Source of the DNA: Pseudoips prasinana
Taxonomy: Eukaryota > Arthropoda > Insecta > Lepidoptera > Nolidae
DNA: 64,000 nt
Assembly (NCBI GenBank): GCA_951640165.1
Contig: OX621249.1
Coordinates: forward strand, 8,669,001 to 8,733,000
Direction of reading: 5' to 3'
The translations under genes and the position numbers were made by a program. This document shows positions 42,226-52,641 of this stretch, in pieces. Every line of letters starts with the position of its first letter. Position 1 is the first letter of the stretch. The notes beneath the pieces were generated by a model. That model saw only the letters and a list, made by a program, of their open reading frames with translations. It was not told the origin of the DNA and made no database searches.

Positions 42226-42575
42226 TTATAATAATAATCCCTGTATCGTGGTACACTTTATAAACATGCAATTCACGGACATCAACACAGCCAAAATTGA
42301 AACCCAAATCGCAATAATATTATAAAGCCGAAAGTTTGTGAGTGTATGTTTGTTACTTCGTCATGTCTAAACGGCTGGAGCGAATTTAATAAAATTTGGT
42401 ATGGAGTTAGTTGACACCCTCGATTAACACAAAGGCTATAATTTATAAAGTTTAACGCGGGAATAACCAAGGGGCACAGCTAGTAGTAAATAAATAGCAG
42501 ATCTGTGCAGGCACGGAACACGAGGGCTCTAAGGTAGTAGTAAGGCGACTACCTAACCACTGTGCCACACGTGCA
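42226..42575 (-). mobile_element. SINE family A interrupted by a Helitron-type element
   Basis: Left part: CCCTGTATCGTGGTACACTT and ACATGCAATTCACGGACATC. Right part: CCACTGTGCCACACGTGCAG. The two halves are in the standard reversed order on either side of 42309-42483. Confidence 0.7.
42309..42483 (+). mobile_element. Helitron-type element nested in a SINE
   Basis: TC start, ATTATAAAGCCGAAAGTTTG, AATAAAATTTGGTATGGAGT, hairpin-like GCGGGAATAACCAAGGGGC, and ACAGCTAG end followed by T. Same family as 1038-1215; the hairpin stem is mutated. Confidence 0.75.
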
Positions 42576-43517
42576 GTTAATATGTATTAACTTTTGTTAG
42601 TACGTTCTCTATAAATGTAATTGAATAATGAAATATAGTATGTTATAATAAAATCTCCTCTTAGGTCTAAGGTCTTGGAGAGGATGAATATGTGCAATAC
42701 GCATTGTTATTTTTGTGTCAAAATCGGCAACATTTATTAAAAACATTAGCAACAGAATACTTTTGAAATAGACTTATAGATAAATAAAAACGAATGGGAT
42801 ATAAATCAATCTTTACCAAATTATAGCCTATTGCATTAGTTTTAAACTGATACGAAAAACATCATGTCGTGCAAACATATTTACCACAACTTTTCTATTG
42901 TTTATATTTTTCACAAGTGTTTCCGACTTTGGAGATTTTCCAAAACGAAAACAATATTTTGCACACATTTAGCTTATACAATGACATTGCCGCCAAGAGA
43001 AGTGCACAGCAGGTTAGGTTTAGTGGGTGCGAGTTTGACATACTAACCCGCGGACACTTTTTGCGGGTGGCATACGTAGGCATTCCCCCTACCTTAAAAA
43101 AAGTTACTTTTCTGCATTATATTTATAGTATTATATAGTATTTAAACTTAATTACTATGTAGGTATATCCAAATCGTACACACCGTCAGCACCGACAGGT
43201 CACAGGCGGTCATCCATTTTTTTCAAGTTCCTTCGTAGCCGTCGTGTTGTCGTTATTTATTGCGTATTGTTTGCTGATGGTTGTGTCTGCCACCAAATAT
43301 GCGCATAATTAACCACGGCCAAGACACTGAGTAGTGACCCTTGGTTTGAGGACTTTTATTAACCAGTTCTAAGTAGGTAAGAAGTTAAAGCATTTCGATG
43401 AAAGAAAGCACGTTAAAGTAACTTTGCTTCTTCTGTTTCCTTAAAATGCACTTCATAAATAGAATCCATTTTCGATACAAAATTTCTTGCGGTAGAAATT
43501 GGCTGACACAGTATGCC
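42576..43517. other. Spacer with exon-like but unsupported frames
   Basis: The 42869-43138 plus-strand frame (89 codons) includes NDIAAKRSAQQVRFSGCEFD, but both strands are open and no clear splice structure exists. 43170-43260 is slightly GC-rich. Not called. Confidence 0.35.
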
Positions 43518-43564
43518 TACGTGATGTATTTATATACTGGTACAGTATATAAGTACATCACGTA
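43518..43564. repeat. 47-bp palindrome (22-bp arms, 3-nt loop)
   Basis: TACGTGATGTATTTATATAC… and …GTATATAAGTACATCACGTA are complementary, with one mismatch. Confidence 0.9.
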
Positions 43565-43859
43565 AGAGAACAAGCGTTATGCGCCCTCCATTCGACTTTC
43601 TCCCTCTTTGTTTCTTTCTCTTATGTATATAAGAGAGAATATGTGTGTACGTGTGGGTACCGAGGTTCGAGCAGACAAGCCATACGCGCGGCCGGTTGTA
43701 TAATATAACCTCAATACTGAAAGCGGGGAATTTAGTTTAAAATTTATTTGTCATAGTTATATTGTCTCATATTTGCAAGGAATTCGGATTGGAACTTCTT
43801 TACTCTATTCGGGAATCCCGTTCCCCGACCACATTTGACTCTTATTAAAAATTAATGAA
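43565..43859. other. Spacer
   Basis: A CT-rich run at 43590-43620, TATATAAGAGAG near 43625 and a GC-rich CATACGCGCGGCCGG near 43681 could be promoter elements, but no transcript evidence is visible. Confidence 0.3.
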
Positions 43860-43965
43860 GTAGTTAAATTTAATCGTCGCCTGGTACCCATAGTACAAGC
43901 TTTGCTTAGTTTGGGGCTAGGATGATCTGTGTGACATTGTCCCCAGATATTATTATTATAATGTT
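43860..43965 (+). mobile_element. SINE family B, 3' half
   Basis: CGCCTGGTACCCATAGTACA, TTTGGGGCTAGGATGATCTG, GTCCCCAGATATTATTATT. Confidence 0.8.
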
Positions 43966-44466
43966 TTATTAAGTAGTATAATTTCAATTCTAAAAAAATT
44001 TTAGGAATTATTAGACCACGACGTACGTTTTAGAATTTTTTATAGCACTTTGAGTTTTAAGAGAAATAAACATGTTTTTAACTATAATGACGATGAAATT
44101 CATGTTTGCTGATTGCGAAGAAGACACATCGGTAATAATAGTAAGGAAGGCGTTTATTTATAAAATCTGAATAAGAAACTCTGCCGTATGTTATATACTA
44201 AGGAGCCGTTACAAATGAAAAAATGTCATGGTAAATGCTACTCTATGAGATCGTTTTAAAGTGACATTCACCTTAATATCTCATGGTTCTGTTACGGCAA
44301 TCTAGTAATTGTACCCAGGGACTGATGCGCAGGTTATACTGTTGCCACTTAATTCGCATCGACTTATCTATTGCTTCATCTTTAAAATTTAGAACTACAT
44401 CCAAAATATCAGTATAAAAATTGATTAAAAAAAAAGAGACGGGGAATTCTTAACTGAACTGTTGGT
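43966..44466. other. AT-rich spacer
   Basis: No gene or repeat recognised. Confidence 0.5.
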
Positions 44467-45155
44467 AGATAGATAGATAGATAGATATTAATTTATTTGC
44501 CATAAATGTTGGTACAAACAATTGAGGTCTTATATATAAAAACAGATCCACAACACTTAGTCATATACATAGTGACATGCAAATACTTAAATTAAATTAT
44601 ATGTTAAGTCCTATTAAAGAGGTCTGCTACCGTGTAAAATGTTCTTTCTAATAACCATATTTTGAGTTTTTTTTTTTAATTTCTGAAGTGGTAGTTCCCT
44701 AATATCAACAGGCAACTTATTAAATATGCGTCCACACATCACGTAGCTACTTTTCTTGAATACAGTTGTCCTAGGAATCACTGGTAAAACTATTCTGTTA
44801 GGATTTCGACTGTTTCTAGGGAATAGTTCCTGAGCTCTTGTGAACAGTTCAGGATTTTCCTTAACCAATTTACTACATTCGAATATATACATGGACGGTA
44901 ATGTCATGATTTTATACTTCTGGAAAATCGGTTTACACGATTGCCACGGACATAGACCAGAAAGCGCTCGAATACATTTTTTTTGTGCAATAAAAGCTTT
45001 TTGAATGTTTGTTGAATGTTTGTTGTAAAATCATTTGAGACCCTTTTCTGAAAAAGTAAAGTTCTTTGTACGAACGAGTAAAAGGTAAAACTGAATGTTC
45101 GTGTACCCAATCGTAACAAGCACGTCTTTGACAGCTAACTCTTTCAATCAAGTCC
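44467..45155 (-). pseudogene. 5'-truncated, frameshifted LINE (RT C-terminus and 3' end)
   Basis: The minus-strand frame from 44907 to 44614 has TLPSMYIFECSKLVKENPEL and FNKLPVDIRELPLQKLKKK, typical of the C-terminal end of a Jockey/Daphne-like reverse transcriptase. The continuation upstream (45151-44933) is in other frames, with HKKNVFERF corresponding to the QKKxIRAI motif, so at least one frameshift is present. Downstream are AATAAA (44497-44492) and a (TATC)5-6 tail at about 44466-44486. It sits 1 kb beyond the intact LINE in the same orientation but differs from it in sequence, so it is a separate insertion. Confidence 0.8.
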
Positions 45156-45465
45156 CAATCATAGATCGGTTTACGAACGCTCTGGATTCCGATAAACGAG
45201 AGTCAAAGCCGTTCCTTTGGGATCTAATACCGTCACCAGCATTTAATAACATAACTATATGTACACGCATATCTAACGGACGTACCTATATTCGAGTTGC
45301 TTGCGTCATCAAAATTGCAATCGTCATAGTGCCACTTTACATTGCGTAATTTGTAGTATATTAATTAGATTATATCTATCATGATTCATCAGTGATCATC
45401 GCATCACATGCTTTTGCCAAAACTTTTAAACGGGTGAATGTGACTTCTACTTCGGTTAAGGAGGA
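45156..45465. other. Spacer between two LINE insertions
   Basis: An 84-codon plus-strand frame (45095-45349) has no recognisable domain. No splice or regulatory signals seen. Confidence 0.4.
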
Positions 45466-45495
45466 TTAGATAGATAGATAGATAAACTCTTTATT
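45466..45495 (-). terminator. LINE 3' end: AATAAA and (TATC)n tail
   Basis: The minus strand reads GTACAATAAAGAGTT and then tandem TATC units up to the element end. Compare the same arrangement at 44466-44497. Confidence 0.8.
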
Positions 45496-45746
45496 GTACA
45501 CCTTAAGAAATAATACAAAAGCGACAACATACAAATTATTATAGTACAATTGGCGGCCTTATCACTAAGTGTGATCTCTTCCAGGCAACCTAGGTAGTGA
45601 AAGGAGAAAGGAGTTACAGAGATGGGGCAGTTGCAAGTGTACAAAGTACTTATTATAAGGTACTATTTGTACCATACTTAAAACTATTTATACCTACTTA
45701 CTAATTATATGTACATTCATAATAATAATACGTGTCATTATGTGAA

Positions 45747-48700
45747 CTATGTAGTACTCAAATAGTGATCATTAACAAGTCTTTTGAATGTATTTAATGA
45801 TTGTGCACGCCTAATAAACAATGGCAACGCATTCCACAAACGAGCACCTTGTACAACAAATGCGTTATCGAGAAACTTTGTGGAGTGCGTCGGTATTTTT
45901 AACCGCTGATTGTTAGTGGATCTCAAGGCTTTCGAATGTGATTCATGTAGGAAAGAAAAACGATCTTTCAGATAAGAGGGAGTGGAAGGAGTAAACAGAA
46001 TACTGTATAGAAATGACAGAATATGAGCATTCCGGCGAAGTCGTATAGGTAGCCACTTGAGTTTTTTGCGAAATTCAGAGACATGATCGTATTTGCGAAG
46101 ACCAAATACAAATCTTATGCAGACATTCTGGAGACGCTCAAGTTTATCCAGTTGGGCTTCAGTAAGATCAAGATAGCTGACATCTGCATAATCTAGTATC
46201 GAAAGAAGAAGGGACTGGGCAAGTGCAATTTTGGTGGGAATAGGCAGAAAGTTTTGAAATCTTCGCAAAGATCCCACTGACGCATAAAGTTTACGACTAG
46301 TATTCTGCAGCTGCGGACCCCATGAGAGACAGTTATCAAAATAGACACCCAAATTTTTAACAACTCGGTTTATTTCCAATATACTCCCGTCAAAGATAAC
46401 TTGAGGTAGTTGAGAACAAGAAATCTTTGCCATCATCCTTGAGCTTCCAACAATAATTACCTGAGTCTTAAGGGGGTTAACTTGTAAACCGTACGAACGA
46501 CTCCATTCATTAATACTAATAAAATCTTTATTAATGATACTAATAGCATCCGAGAGCCTATTAAGCGGGGCCTGTGAGTATATCTGTAGGTCATCTGCAT
46601 AAAGGTGGTAGGAGGAGAGAAGTCGATCTGAGATAGAATTTATGAAAATTGCGAAGAGTAAAGGAGACAAAACGCCGCCCTGCGGCACGCCGGCATTCGT
46701 ATTGCACCAAGAAGAGACAGAGTTATCAATACGTATACGTTGCCGGCGACCAGACAGGTAACTATGAAACCAGCCAATGACCGTTGGAGATACATTAAGA
46801 GTACGTAAAATTCCCAGCAACACGTCGAAGTCTACAGTATTGAAAGCATTACTAAAGTCTAATAATGCAAGCATGGTTAGATTACCGTGTTCCATGCCAG
46901 TTCTAATATCATCCGTAATATGGACCAAGGCTGAGGTAGTACTATGTCCAGGGCGAAAACCAGACTGAAAAGGATTAAGGAGGTTATTAGATGAGAGGAA
47001 ACTACTGATTTGATTGTGAACAAGCCGTTCAAGGACTTTGGAGAGGAAAGGTAATATCGATATAGGACGATAATCGGAAAACGATGCAGGATTGGATTTT
47101 TTCGGAAGGGGAATGATTAGTGCATCTTTCCATGAAGATGGAAATACACCGCTGGATATAGAGGTATTGAGGATGTGAGATATAGGGAAAAGGATCTCGT
47201 CAAGTATAGGAAGAACCATATTACGGGTGATATTATCGTTGCCCATTGCATTTGATGCTATGGACAAAATACTCTTCTTAATGTCACAAGCAGAAAATTG
47301 GCTAAAATTGAAAGAAGAATAGTTGGGAGAGGGAATGGATGAAAGATAATTTAAAGTTTTTGTTTTAGTTGCCCTGTCAAAAATAGGCGAAGAAGAGAAA
47401 TGACTATTTAGTGAATTAATATCTAAATTGTTTGGAATTGAATCAGGTTGAGATTTTCCAACTCCCAAAGATCGTAAAAACTTCCATATTTTTCCAGGAT
47501 CTTCATTTTCAACTGAACTGTGAATATGATGGCGTTGTGCACTCCTACACACCTTATTACAGTGATTTCGCAGAGTTATATATTTTTCACGGTTAATATC
47601 ATTAGGCCGACCAGCGTACCGAGACTTAGCTGATGATTTCTTAGATAAAAGAGTTTTTATTTCAGTAGTTAGCCACGGTGCTGGCAAATGCTTAATTTTA
47701 ATTGGCCGAATGGGAGCATGAACGTCGTACAATTGGATGAGTTTGGTATTAAATATGTCAACTTGTTCGTCAATTGACTCAGCAGCAATAAGAGTCGACC
47801 AGTCAATGCTGCCAGCATCTGCACGAAGATGACTAAGATCCATCCCACCAAAATTACGTTGTAGAAGAACTTTAGATTTTGCCTTAGGAGGACGAATTTT
47901 GTAAGAAACGAAAAGGAGATCGTGGTAAGAGAAGGCATCTGCTGAGCATTGTCCATGCTTAGCAACATGACCTCTTGAAGAGACTAGAATTAAGTCAAGA
48001 AGAGAAGGCGTAGAATGAGGAAAATGGTGTGTAGAATTAAGGGGAAGAAGAGATAGGTTACTAGATTCTATTGCAGATATAAGTGAGGAGCAACGAGAGT
48101 CTTTCTTTAGTAAACAAGTATTGAAATCACCCATTATTATGGTGTGACTATAGGATGGAAGGAAGGTTTCAAGTAAAAGTTCGAAAGAAGCAAAAAAGTT
48201 TATACGAAGAGAAGGACAGTAATATACACCAACTAGAACTTTCGTGTGATGCAGCTCTACTTCAATAAATAGATGTTCACCAGCATCCAGCGGTGGCGGC
48301 TGTGAAGACATACTAACCATAGAAAAATTAATATTATTTCGAAGATAAATAGCAACTCCACCACCTCCAGCTCCAGTTCGATCATTCCTGATTAGCTGAA
48401 AACCAGGAAGTGTATACGAGGCCGTAGGGAGACAGGGTTTGAGCCAGGACTCGGAAACAAGAATAGCATGAATATTTTTATAATTGAGACTTGCCAGCAT
48501 ATCAGGGAAATGGGCCGGAATACTTTGGGCATTGATATGAATCACATTGAAATTTTTTGGCACGTCGGCAAAGTGACCCTGTATAGTATCTGCAAGGGAG
48601 GGTATGCTAACGAAACTATCATCATCACTATTAGCCGAAAAGAAATCTTCAACATCACTACCAAAATCGTAACTATGAGCATGTAACATAATATTATATG

Positions 48701-48764
48701 AACATACACACAAACAAACTAATTTATTAAAATATCTACAAATACAAAAACAAAATCCTACCAC
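45747..48764 (-). CDS. LINE ORF2: endonuclease / reverse transcriptase
   Basis: 1005 codons. The first 25 are Cys/Phe-rich and not conserved-looking; the Met at codon 26 (48689) is a better start, giving ~980 aa. The N-terminal APE-type endonuclease (~75-300) shows HINAQS, VSESWL, GVYYCPS, MGDFNTCLL and SYHDLL, supplying the catalytic Asn, Glu, Asp/Asn and His of the family. The reverse transcriptase (~500-780) shows DYRPISILP, FRPGHSTT, motif A LLDFSNAFNTVD, motif B GVPQGGVLSPLLF and motif C YADDLQIY. The C-terminal part holds LDKLERLQNVCIRFVFG and ARLWNALP. It would nick target DNA and prime reverse transcription of its own RNA. All catalytic residues are present. The clade call (Jockey superfamily) is by motif memory, not alignment. 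Confidence 0.95.
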   Translation of the reverse strand: MVGFCFCICRYFNKLVCLCVCSYNIMLHAHSYDFGSDVEDFFSANSDDDSFVSIPSLADTIQGHFADVPKNFNVIHINAQSIPAHFPDMLASLNYKNIHAILVSESWLKPCLPTASYTLPGFQLIRNDRTGAGGGGVAIYLRNNINFSMVSMSSQPPPLDAGEHLFIEVELHHTKVLVGVYYCPSLRINFFASFELLLETFLPSYSHTIIMGDFNTCLLKKDSRCSSLISAIESSNLSLLPLNSTHHFPHSTPSLLDLILVSSRGHVAKHGQCSADAFSYHDLLFVSYKIRPPKAKSKVLLQRNFGGMDLSHLRADAGSIDWSTLIAAESIDEQVDIFNTKLIQLYDVHAPIRPIKIKHLPAPWLTTEIKTLLSKKSSAKSRYAGRPNDINREKYITLRNHCNKVCRSAQRHHIHSSVENEDPGKIWKFLRSLGVGKSQPDSIPNNLDINSLNSHFSSSPIFDRATKTKTLNYLSSIPSPNYSSFNFSQFSACDIKKSILSIASNAMGNDNITRNMVLPILDEILFPISHILNTSISSGVFPSSWKDALIIPLPKKSNPASFSDYRPISILPFLSKVLERLVHNQISSFLSSNNLLNPFQSGFRPGHSTTSALVHITDDIRTGMEHGNLTMLALLDFSNAFNTVDFDVLLGILRTLNVSPTVIGWFHSYLSGRRQRIRIDNSVSSWCNTNAGVPQGGVLSPLLFAIFINSISDRLLSSYHLYADDLQIYSQAPLNRLSDAISIINKDFISINEWSRSYGLQVNPLKTQVIIVGSSRMMAKISCSQLPQVIFDGSILEINRVVKNLGVYFDNCLSWGPQLQNTSRKLYASVGSLRRFQNFLPIPTKIALAQSLLLSILDYADVSYLDLTEAQLDKLERLQNVCIRFVFGLRKYDHVSEFRKKLKWLPIRLRRNAHILSFLYSILFTPSTPSYLKDRFSFLHESHSKALRSTNNQRLKIPTHSTKFLDNAFVVQGARLWNALPLFIRRAQSLNTFKRLVNDHYLSTT

Positions 48765-49187
48765 TTCAGTGCTAACTAGTTAGAACAATGTACGCAAAGT
48801 TCGATATTTATGCACCCACGTATCAGTAGTAATTAATGAATAACATAATATACAATTAATAATAATAAATACATAATAATTTTAAACATAAACAAAATTA
48901 AAATAAAATGGAAAGTTTTAAAATAGGCTCAAAAGACTCACGACGTGCGGCATTGGCCTACGTTCACATGGACCGTCAAGTACCATAGATATTGTCAAGT
49001 TATGCTAACTATATAATGTTATAAAATGGAACGCGATTAATAACTAATAAATTTGAGGGTAGATATTATGAAAATATAGATTGAGAAAGTTAAAGTTGTA
49101 TAGTGGGCATAGGTACTTTGACTACAACGTAAACACAGTGCGAGATTCGATACAAAAACATACAAAAACATCACAAAACGAATGAAT

Positions 49188-49919
49188 TTACTTCTTGGCG
49201 GAGGCGGCCCTTTTGGGTCTGTTTTGGGTGATCTTACTTGTCGCTGCACCATCCTTAGCGACGTCCTTATGACCCAATGCTGGCCCAATTTTATCGAGAT
49301 CCTCCATTGAAATAACTTTGTGACGAGTGCCGCCGGTACCCAGGATATATATAATACCTTCACGACTCCAGCAGCTTGAGATTCCGTAGCGCTGACGAGC
49401 AGCTAAGAATGCTTCATGCCGGGGCCTAGTCAGAAACTCAGATACAGTAATTCCCGTACCTTTGTACTTTGTCTTTTCAAACCAGATATGGTCACGAACT
49501 CGGCAGCTTACAAACTCGACCAAGATCGGCCTAGGCTTGTCTCCGCTTGGTGAACGTCCGAGGCGATGACACCGGTCAATGGCTGTGTCCGAAAAATCGG
49601 ATATCTGAAGATGATTGGTGACAGCAGTGACAATAATATCCATTGACTGCTCCTTCTTCGCCTCCGGCAAACCATGAAAGAGCAGCATTTTACGCCTTCC
49701 TCGCATCTCGGTCTGATCATTACACCGTGCCAGCATATCCAATTGCTTCTGGAAGCAGTTCAGTGACTCAATTACGAACTTCTTAAAGGCCACAAAATCT
49801 TCAGCCAAAGCAACAGGTGTGACAATTGTGGACGGGGCCTTCTGCAATTCTTCAAACTGAGCCATTCGCGTCAGAAGCTGCTCCTTCATGCTGGAGAAGG
49901 CTTGCTGCATAGACTCCAT
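49188..49919 (-). CDS. LINE ORF1: RNA-binding protein, 243 aa
   Basis: Residues 1-75 are rich in Met, Gln, Glu and Leu with heptad-like spacing (coiled-coil candidate). Residues ~80-150 look like the RRM of L1-type ORF1 proteins: KMLLFHGLPE (RNP2-like), then TAIDRCHRLGR and PILVEFVSCRVRDHI (RNP1-like). Residues ~160-205 fit the C-terminal domain, and the tail RPKRAASAKK is basic. It would coat element RNA and form the RNP with ORF2. It starts 268 nt inside the supposed 5' end; no frameshift. It is transcribed with ORF2 from the same strand, so ORF2 needs reinitiation or another way to be translated. Confidence 0.9.
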   Translation of the reverse strand: MESMQQAFSSMKEQLLTRMAQFEELQKAPSTIVTPVALAEDFVAFKKFVIESLNCFQKQLDMLARCNDQTEMRGRRKMLLFHGLPEAKKEQSMDIIVTAVTNHLQISDFSDTAIDRCHRLGRSPSGDKPRPILVEFVSCRVRDHIWFEKTKYKGTGITVSEFLTRPRHEAFLAARQRYGISSCWSREGIIYILGTGGTRHKVISMEDLDKIGPALGHKDVAKDGAATSKITQNRPKRAASAKK

Positions 49920-50040
49920 TGTGATATATGTTGTGATGAAGCAACGAAAGTGCCGTTAGTGATAGTGATATAATATAATATGCTATAATTGTGAAAGTGA
50001 ATTTAACACTGGACTGGTAGGCTATCGGTGTTAACTATTA

Positions 50041-50448
50041 CACATTTATTGTAAATTAAGGTCAGTATACTACTTTATATAATTTTTTTATCGAAGAGCT
50101 AAACTCAGCTGTACTTATTACGACAACTACCCGCGTAGTGTGGATTCCATATATTATGAAAGAAAAAAAAGTATGTTTTTTTATACAGCGTACAGACGGT
50201 ATTATATATGTTAATCTCACTGTTTAGTATTTGTTGATTAAGTACTCAATTTACGGAAAGTCCAATTTCCTGACTAGTTCTGATTTTGTAGAAGATTACG
50301 AATATTTTATTGTTACGGGCGTAACAAAAAGAACGTTAATCATTTTTATAATTTTTATAATTTCTTTACAACACATATAACGGTATGATAAAAAGTCGGC
50401 TCGGTTTTTATGTATCTAACTCCAAATTTATGGGTAAACATAATAATA
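50041..50448. other. AT-rich spacer
   Basis: No gene seen. It includes the uncertain 5' border of the LINE. Confidence 0.45.
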
Positions 50449-50762
50449 CTAGCTGTGCCCGCGACTTCGTCCGCGTTGAAAAGTTTCTTTGTGTATATCG
50501 AATCAACAGCCTAAATATAAGTTTCAAGCTTCTAACTCTAAAAATGACGATACTTCACTAACAACTTTTCATCCCCCGTTTCAACCCCTTACAACCCTTT
50601 TCTCGTATTAAAAAGTATATATACTATGTCCTTTCTCAGGCTCTATACCTACTCGTATACCAAATTTCATTTCATTTAAATCAGTTCATTAGTTACAGAC
50701 GAACGGATAGACTGACAGATAGATAGAGTTACTTTCGAATTTATAATATTAGAAAAGATATC
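50449..50762 (-). mobile_element. Helitron-type element
   Basis: Minus-strand 3' end CGCGGACGAAGTCGCGGGCA, then CAGCTAG followed by T. The body has GGCTGTTGATTCGATATAC and AAATGAAATTTGGTATACG. It is the reverse counterpart of 20985-21380. The 5' end is near CTAATATTATAAATTCG. Confidence 0.75.
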
Positions 50763-51076
50763 CAATTTGTTTTCGAGGACCAATAGATTGTCCGTTTACC
50801 CTTTGAATACGGAATCCAAAAAATTGCTTTTATACCCATTTTATATATAAAGAATATTGTAGAAGGAAACTATGTCCATGTGCATGTTCACGACACATTA
50901 AGTTGGGACTTGCCGGTTTATTTACTCCTATCATGCGATAAACTCTACGGAATCAATTTAGCGAAATTCTAATAGCCGGCGATTGCTCAGCGGCGCGTAA
51001 GCGATAACTTGCTTTTTGTATCCACATTAAACAAGTTCGATATACGGTTTTGACCTTTGATGTCTATGTAGAAATA

Positions 51077-51397
51077 TCTATACATATAATAAAATCGTAG
51101 GAAAGTCAAAACTGTATATTGAATATGTTTTAAAAAGGATGCTTGGGACGTGATCTACTATCGATATCGAAGCCAAAAATATAGTTTTTAGAATTTTTGT
51201 CTGTGTGTCTGTTTGTCTGTATGTATGTCCGGGCTAAACTCAAAAAGTACTGCATGGATTTAGTTCAAATTTTGCATGAATATTACTAAGAGGTCGGGTC
51301 AACATATAGGCTACATATTATCACGCTATCACCCACGCGGGAGGAGCTGTGATAATTTATAAAATTTAACGTGGGTAAAACCGCGGTGCACAGCTAG
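51077..51397 (+). mobile_element. Non-autonomous Helitron, 321 bp, complete ends
   Basis: 5' TCTATACATATAATAAAATC; 3' GTGGGTAAAACCGCGGTGCA, then CAGCTAG and T. Sister copy of 3383-3701, differing at scattered positions, including two in the terminal hairpin. Confidence 0.85.
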
Positions 51398-51577
51398 TAG
51401 TTTTATAAGCACATGTCCATTTGCAATGTTCTTCTACACTCGTCATGTTAATATCTATGCCAATTTTTCGTGACAAAAGTAGGTAACCCTATTCTATACT
51501 ATTATCATAGCAATGAGGGCATGAATGACTATTTCTATTCTGTTTAACCAATTAAAACGTAAAAAATTGTTTATTTG

Positions 51578-51775
51578 AGCACGTGATGCAATGACTTGGT
51601 GATAACATTGGTTGCAGCGGTTAAGAGCGGGTTCGATTACCGCGCAGTACAACTTTTGTGTGAACCATAAATAGTTGTCCTGAGTCTGGTTGTACTTTGT
51701 GGCCGTCAATTATATGTTTGTAAAGTACCCACACACACAGGGATTAAAAATATTAGTGCGGGCGATGTTATTTTT
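51578..51775 (+). mobile_element. SINE family A
   Basis: B box GCGGGTTCGATTACCGCGC, body ACCATAAATAGTTGTCCTGA, tail CAATTATATGTTTGTAAAGT then ACCCACACACACAGGG. The A-box region is degraded. Confidence 0.75.
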
Positions 51776-52454
51776 ATAATAAAGGTCATTATACAGAGTT
51801 AGAGAGAGAGAATAAAGACTCGAGTGTACTCGTTCATGTTTAGTTACTTTGTAACAAAATGGTGACTAAATCCCGGAATGGATTTGCATGACATAAGTGT
51901 CATGGAACACTAGATGTTTTTATCCACGCCAATGAAGTTGCTTCTAGAAACTACTAATTAAATATGTCAAGAAAGGTATAAATGTTCGTATAATTATCGC
52001 TTTTCGTTAGGTATTTGTGACACCAGCGCCGTTTTACGATGACATGTAAGCCGTGAAAAATAGTCACATTGTTGATTCTAAAATTAGCATGTATTGTAAT
52101 GTTAGATCCACATCGCTGTCGGCAATAATGGCAATTTTATGGAATTACTAGCTTTTTCTGCGACTTTGGCTGAGTGAAAATTGTATGACAATCAATACGG
52201 CTATTTACCATTTCGCATATAAATTGTTGTCCGATCCCATATCACCCCCGAAAGCGTGTGTGTCTGTGGCCAAGTATCAAACTATCCGTATTGAGCGAAT
52301 TTCTCCAAACTCGGTCTACCTGTTACCATTTCTTGTAGAGAGTATTATCTGTCATTTGATGGAATTAGGTGAAGATTTCTATATCAAAACAGGCTCTGAC
52401 GCTGACAATCATATACCATAGTTAATAGACATATGCTAATATTTTTATTCTCAA
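51776..52454. other. Spacer with a weak open frame
   Basis: A 78-codon plus-strand frame (52185-52421) follows an ACTAGCTTTTTCTGCGACTT motif that resembles a decayed Helitron end. Gene status unsupported. Confidence 0.35.
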
Positions 52455-52641
52455 CGCCCGCCGTATATAATCTAGTCCCTGTGTCGCGGGGTACTTTACA
52501 AACTTATAATAGACGGACACAAATTACATCCAGACTCAGAACAACTAATGGGTCACACAAATAGTTGTCCGGCGCGGGATTCGAACCCGCGACAGGAAGC
52601 GGCGAGGCGACTTTCTTAGCCGCTGCGCCACACGTGCAGTC
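52455..52641 (-). mobile_element. SINE family A, near full length, well conserved
   Basis: Reversed: CCCTGTGTCGCGGGGTACTT, ACTCAGAACAACTAATGGGT, CGGGATTCGAACCCGCGAC, CCGCTGCGCCACACGTGCAG. This copy gives the clearest family A structure in the window. Confidence 0.9.

Larger units (their letters stand above)
45466..50040 (-). mobile_element. Near-full-length two-ORF non-LTR retrotransposon
   Basis: From 5' to 3' on the minus strand: a ~120-nt 5' UTR (5' limit uncertain, ~50040), ORF1 (49919-49188), a ~420-nt spacer, ORF2 (start at 48764 or 48689, end 45747), a ~250-nt 3' UTR with AATAAA at 45495-45490, and a (TATC)4 tail at about 45466-45484. Both ORFs are uninterrupted, so this copy is probably young and may be active. 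The microsatellite tail in place of poly(A) is usual for the CR1/L2/Daphne side of the Jockey superfamily. No target duplication is evident. Confidence 0.88.

Noticed and set aside
42869..43138. 89-codon plus-strand frame as a gene
   Set aside because: Both strands are open, the start is Tyr/Phe-rich low complexity, and splice-like borders are ambiguous.
46777..46968. Plus-strand frames inside the LINE ORF2
   Set aside because: Shadows of the long minus-strand ORF2.
52185..52421. 78-codon plus-strand frame as a gene
   Set aside because: It follows a Helitron-like ACTAGC motif, has no splice or start context, and no recognisable domain.
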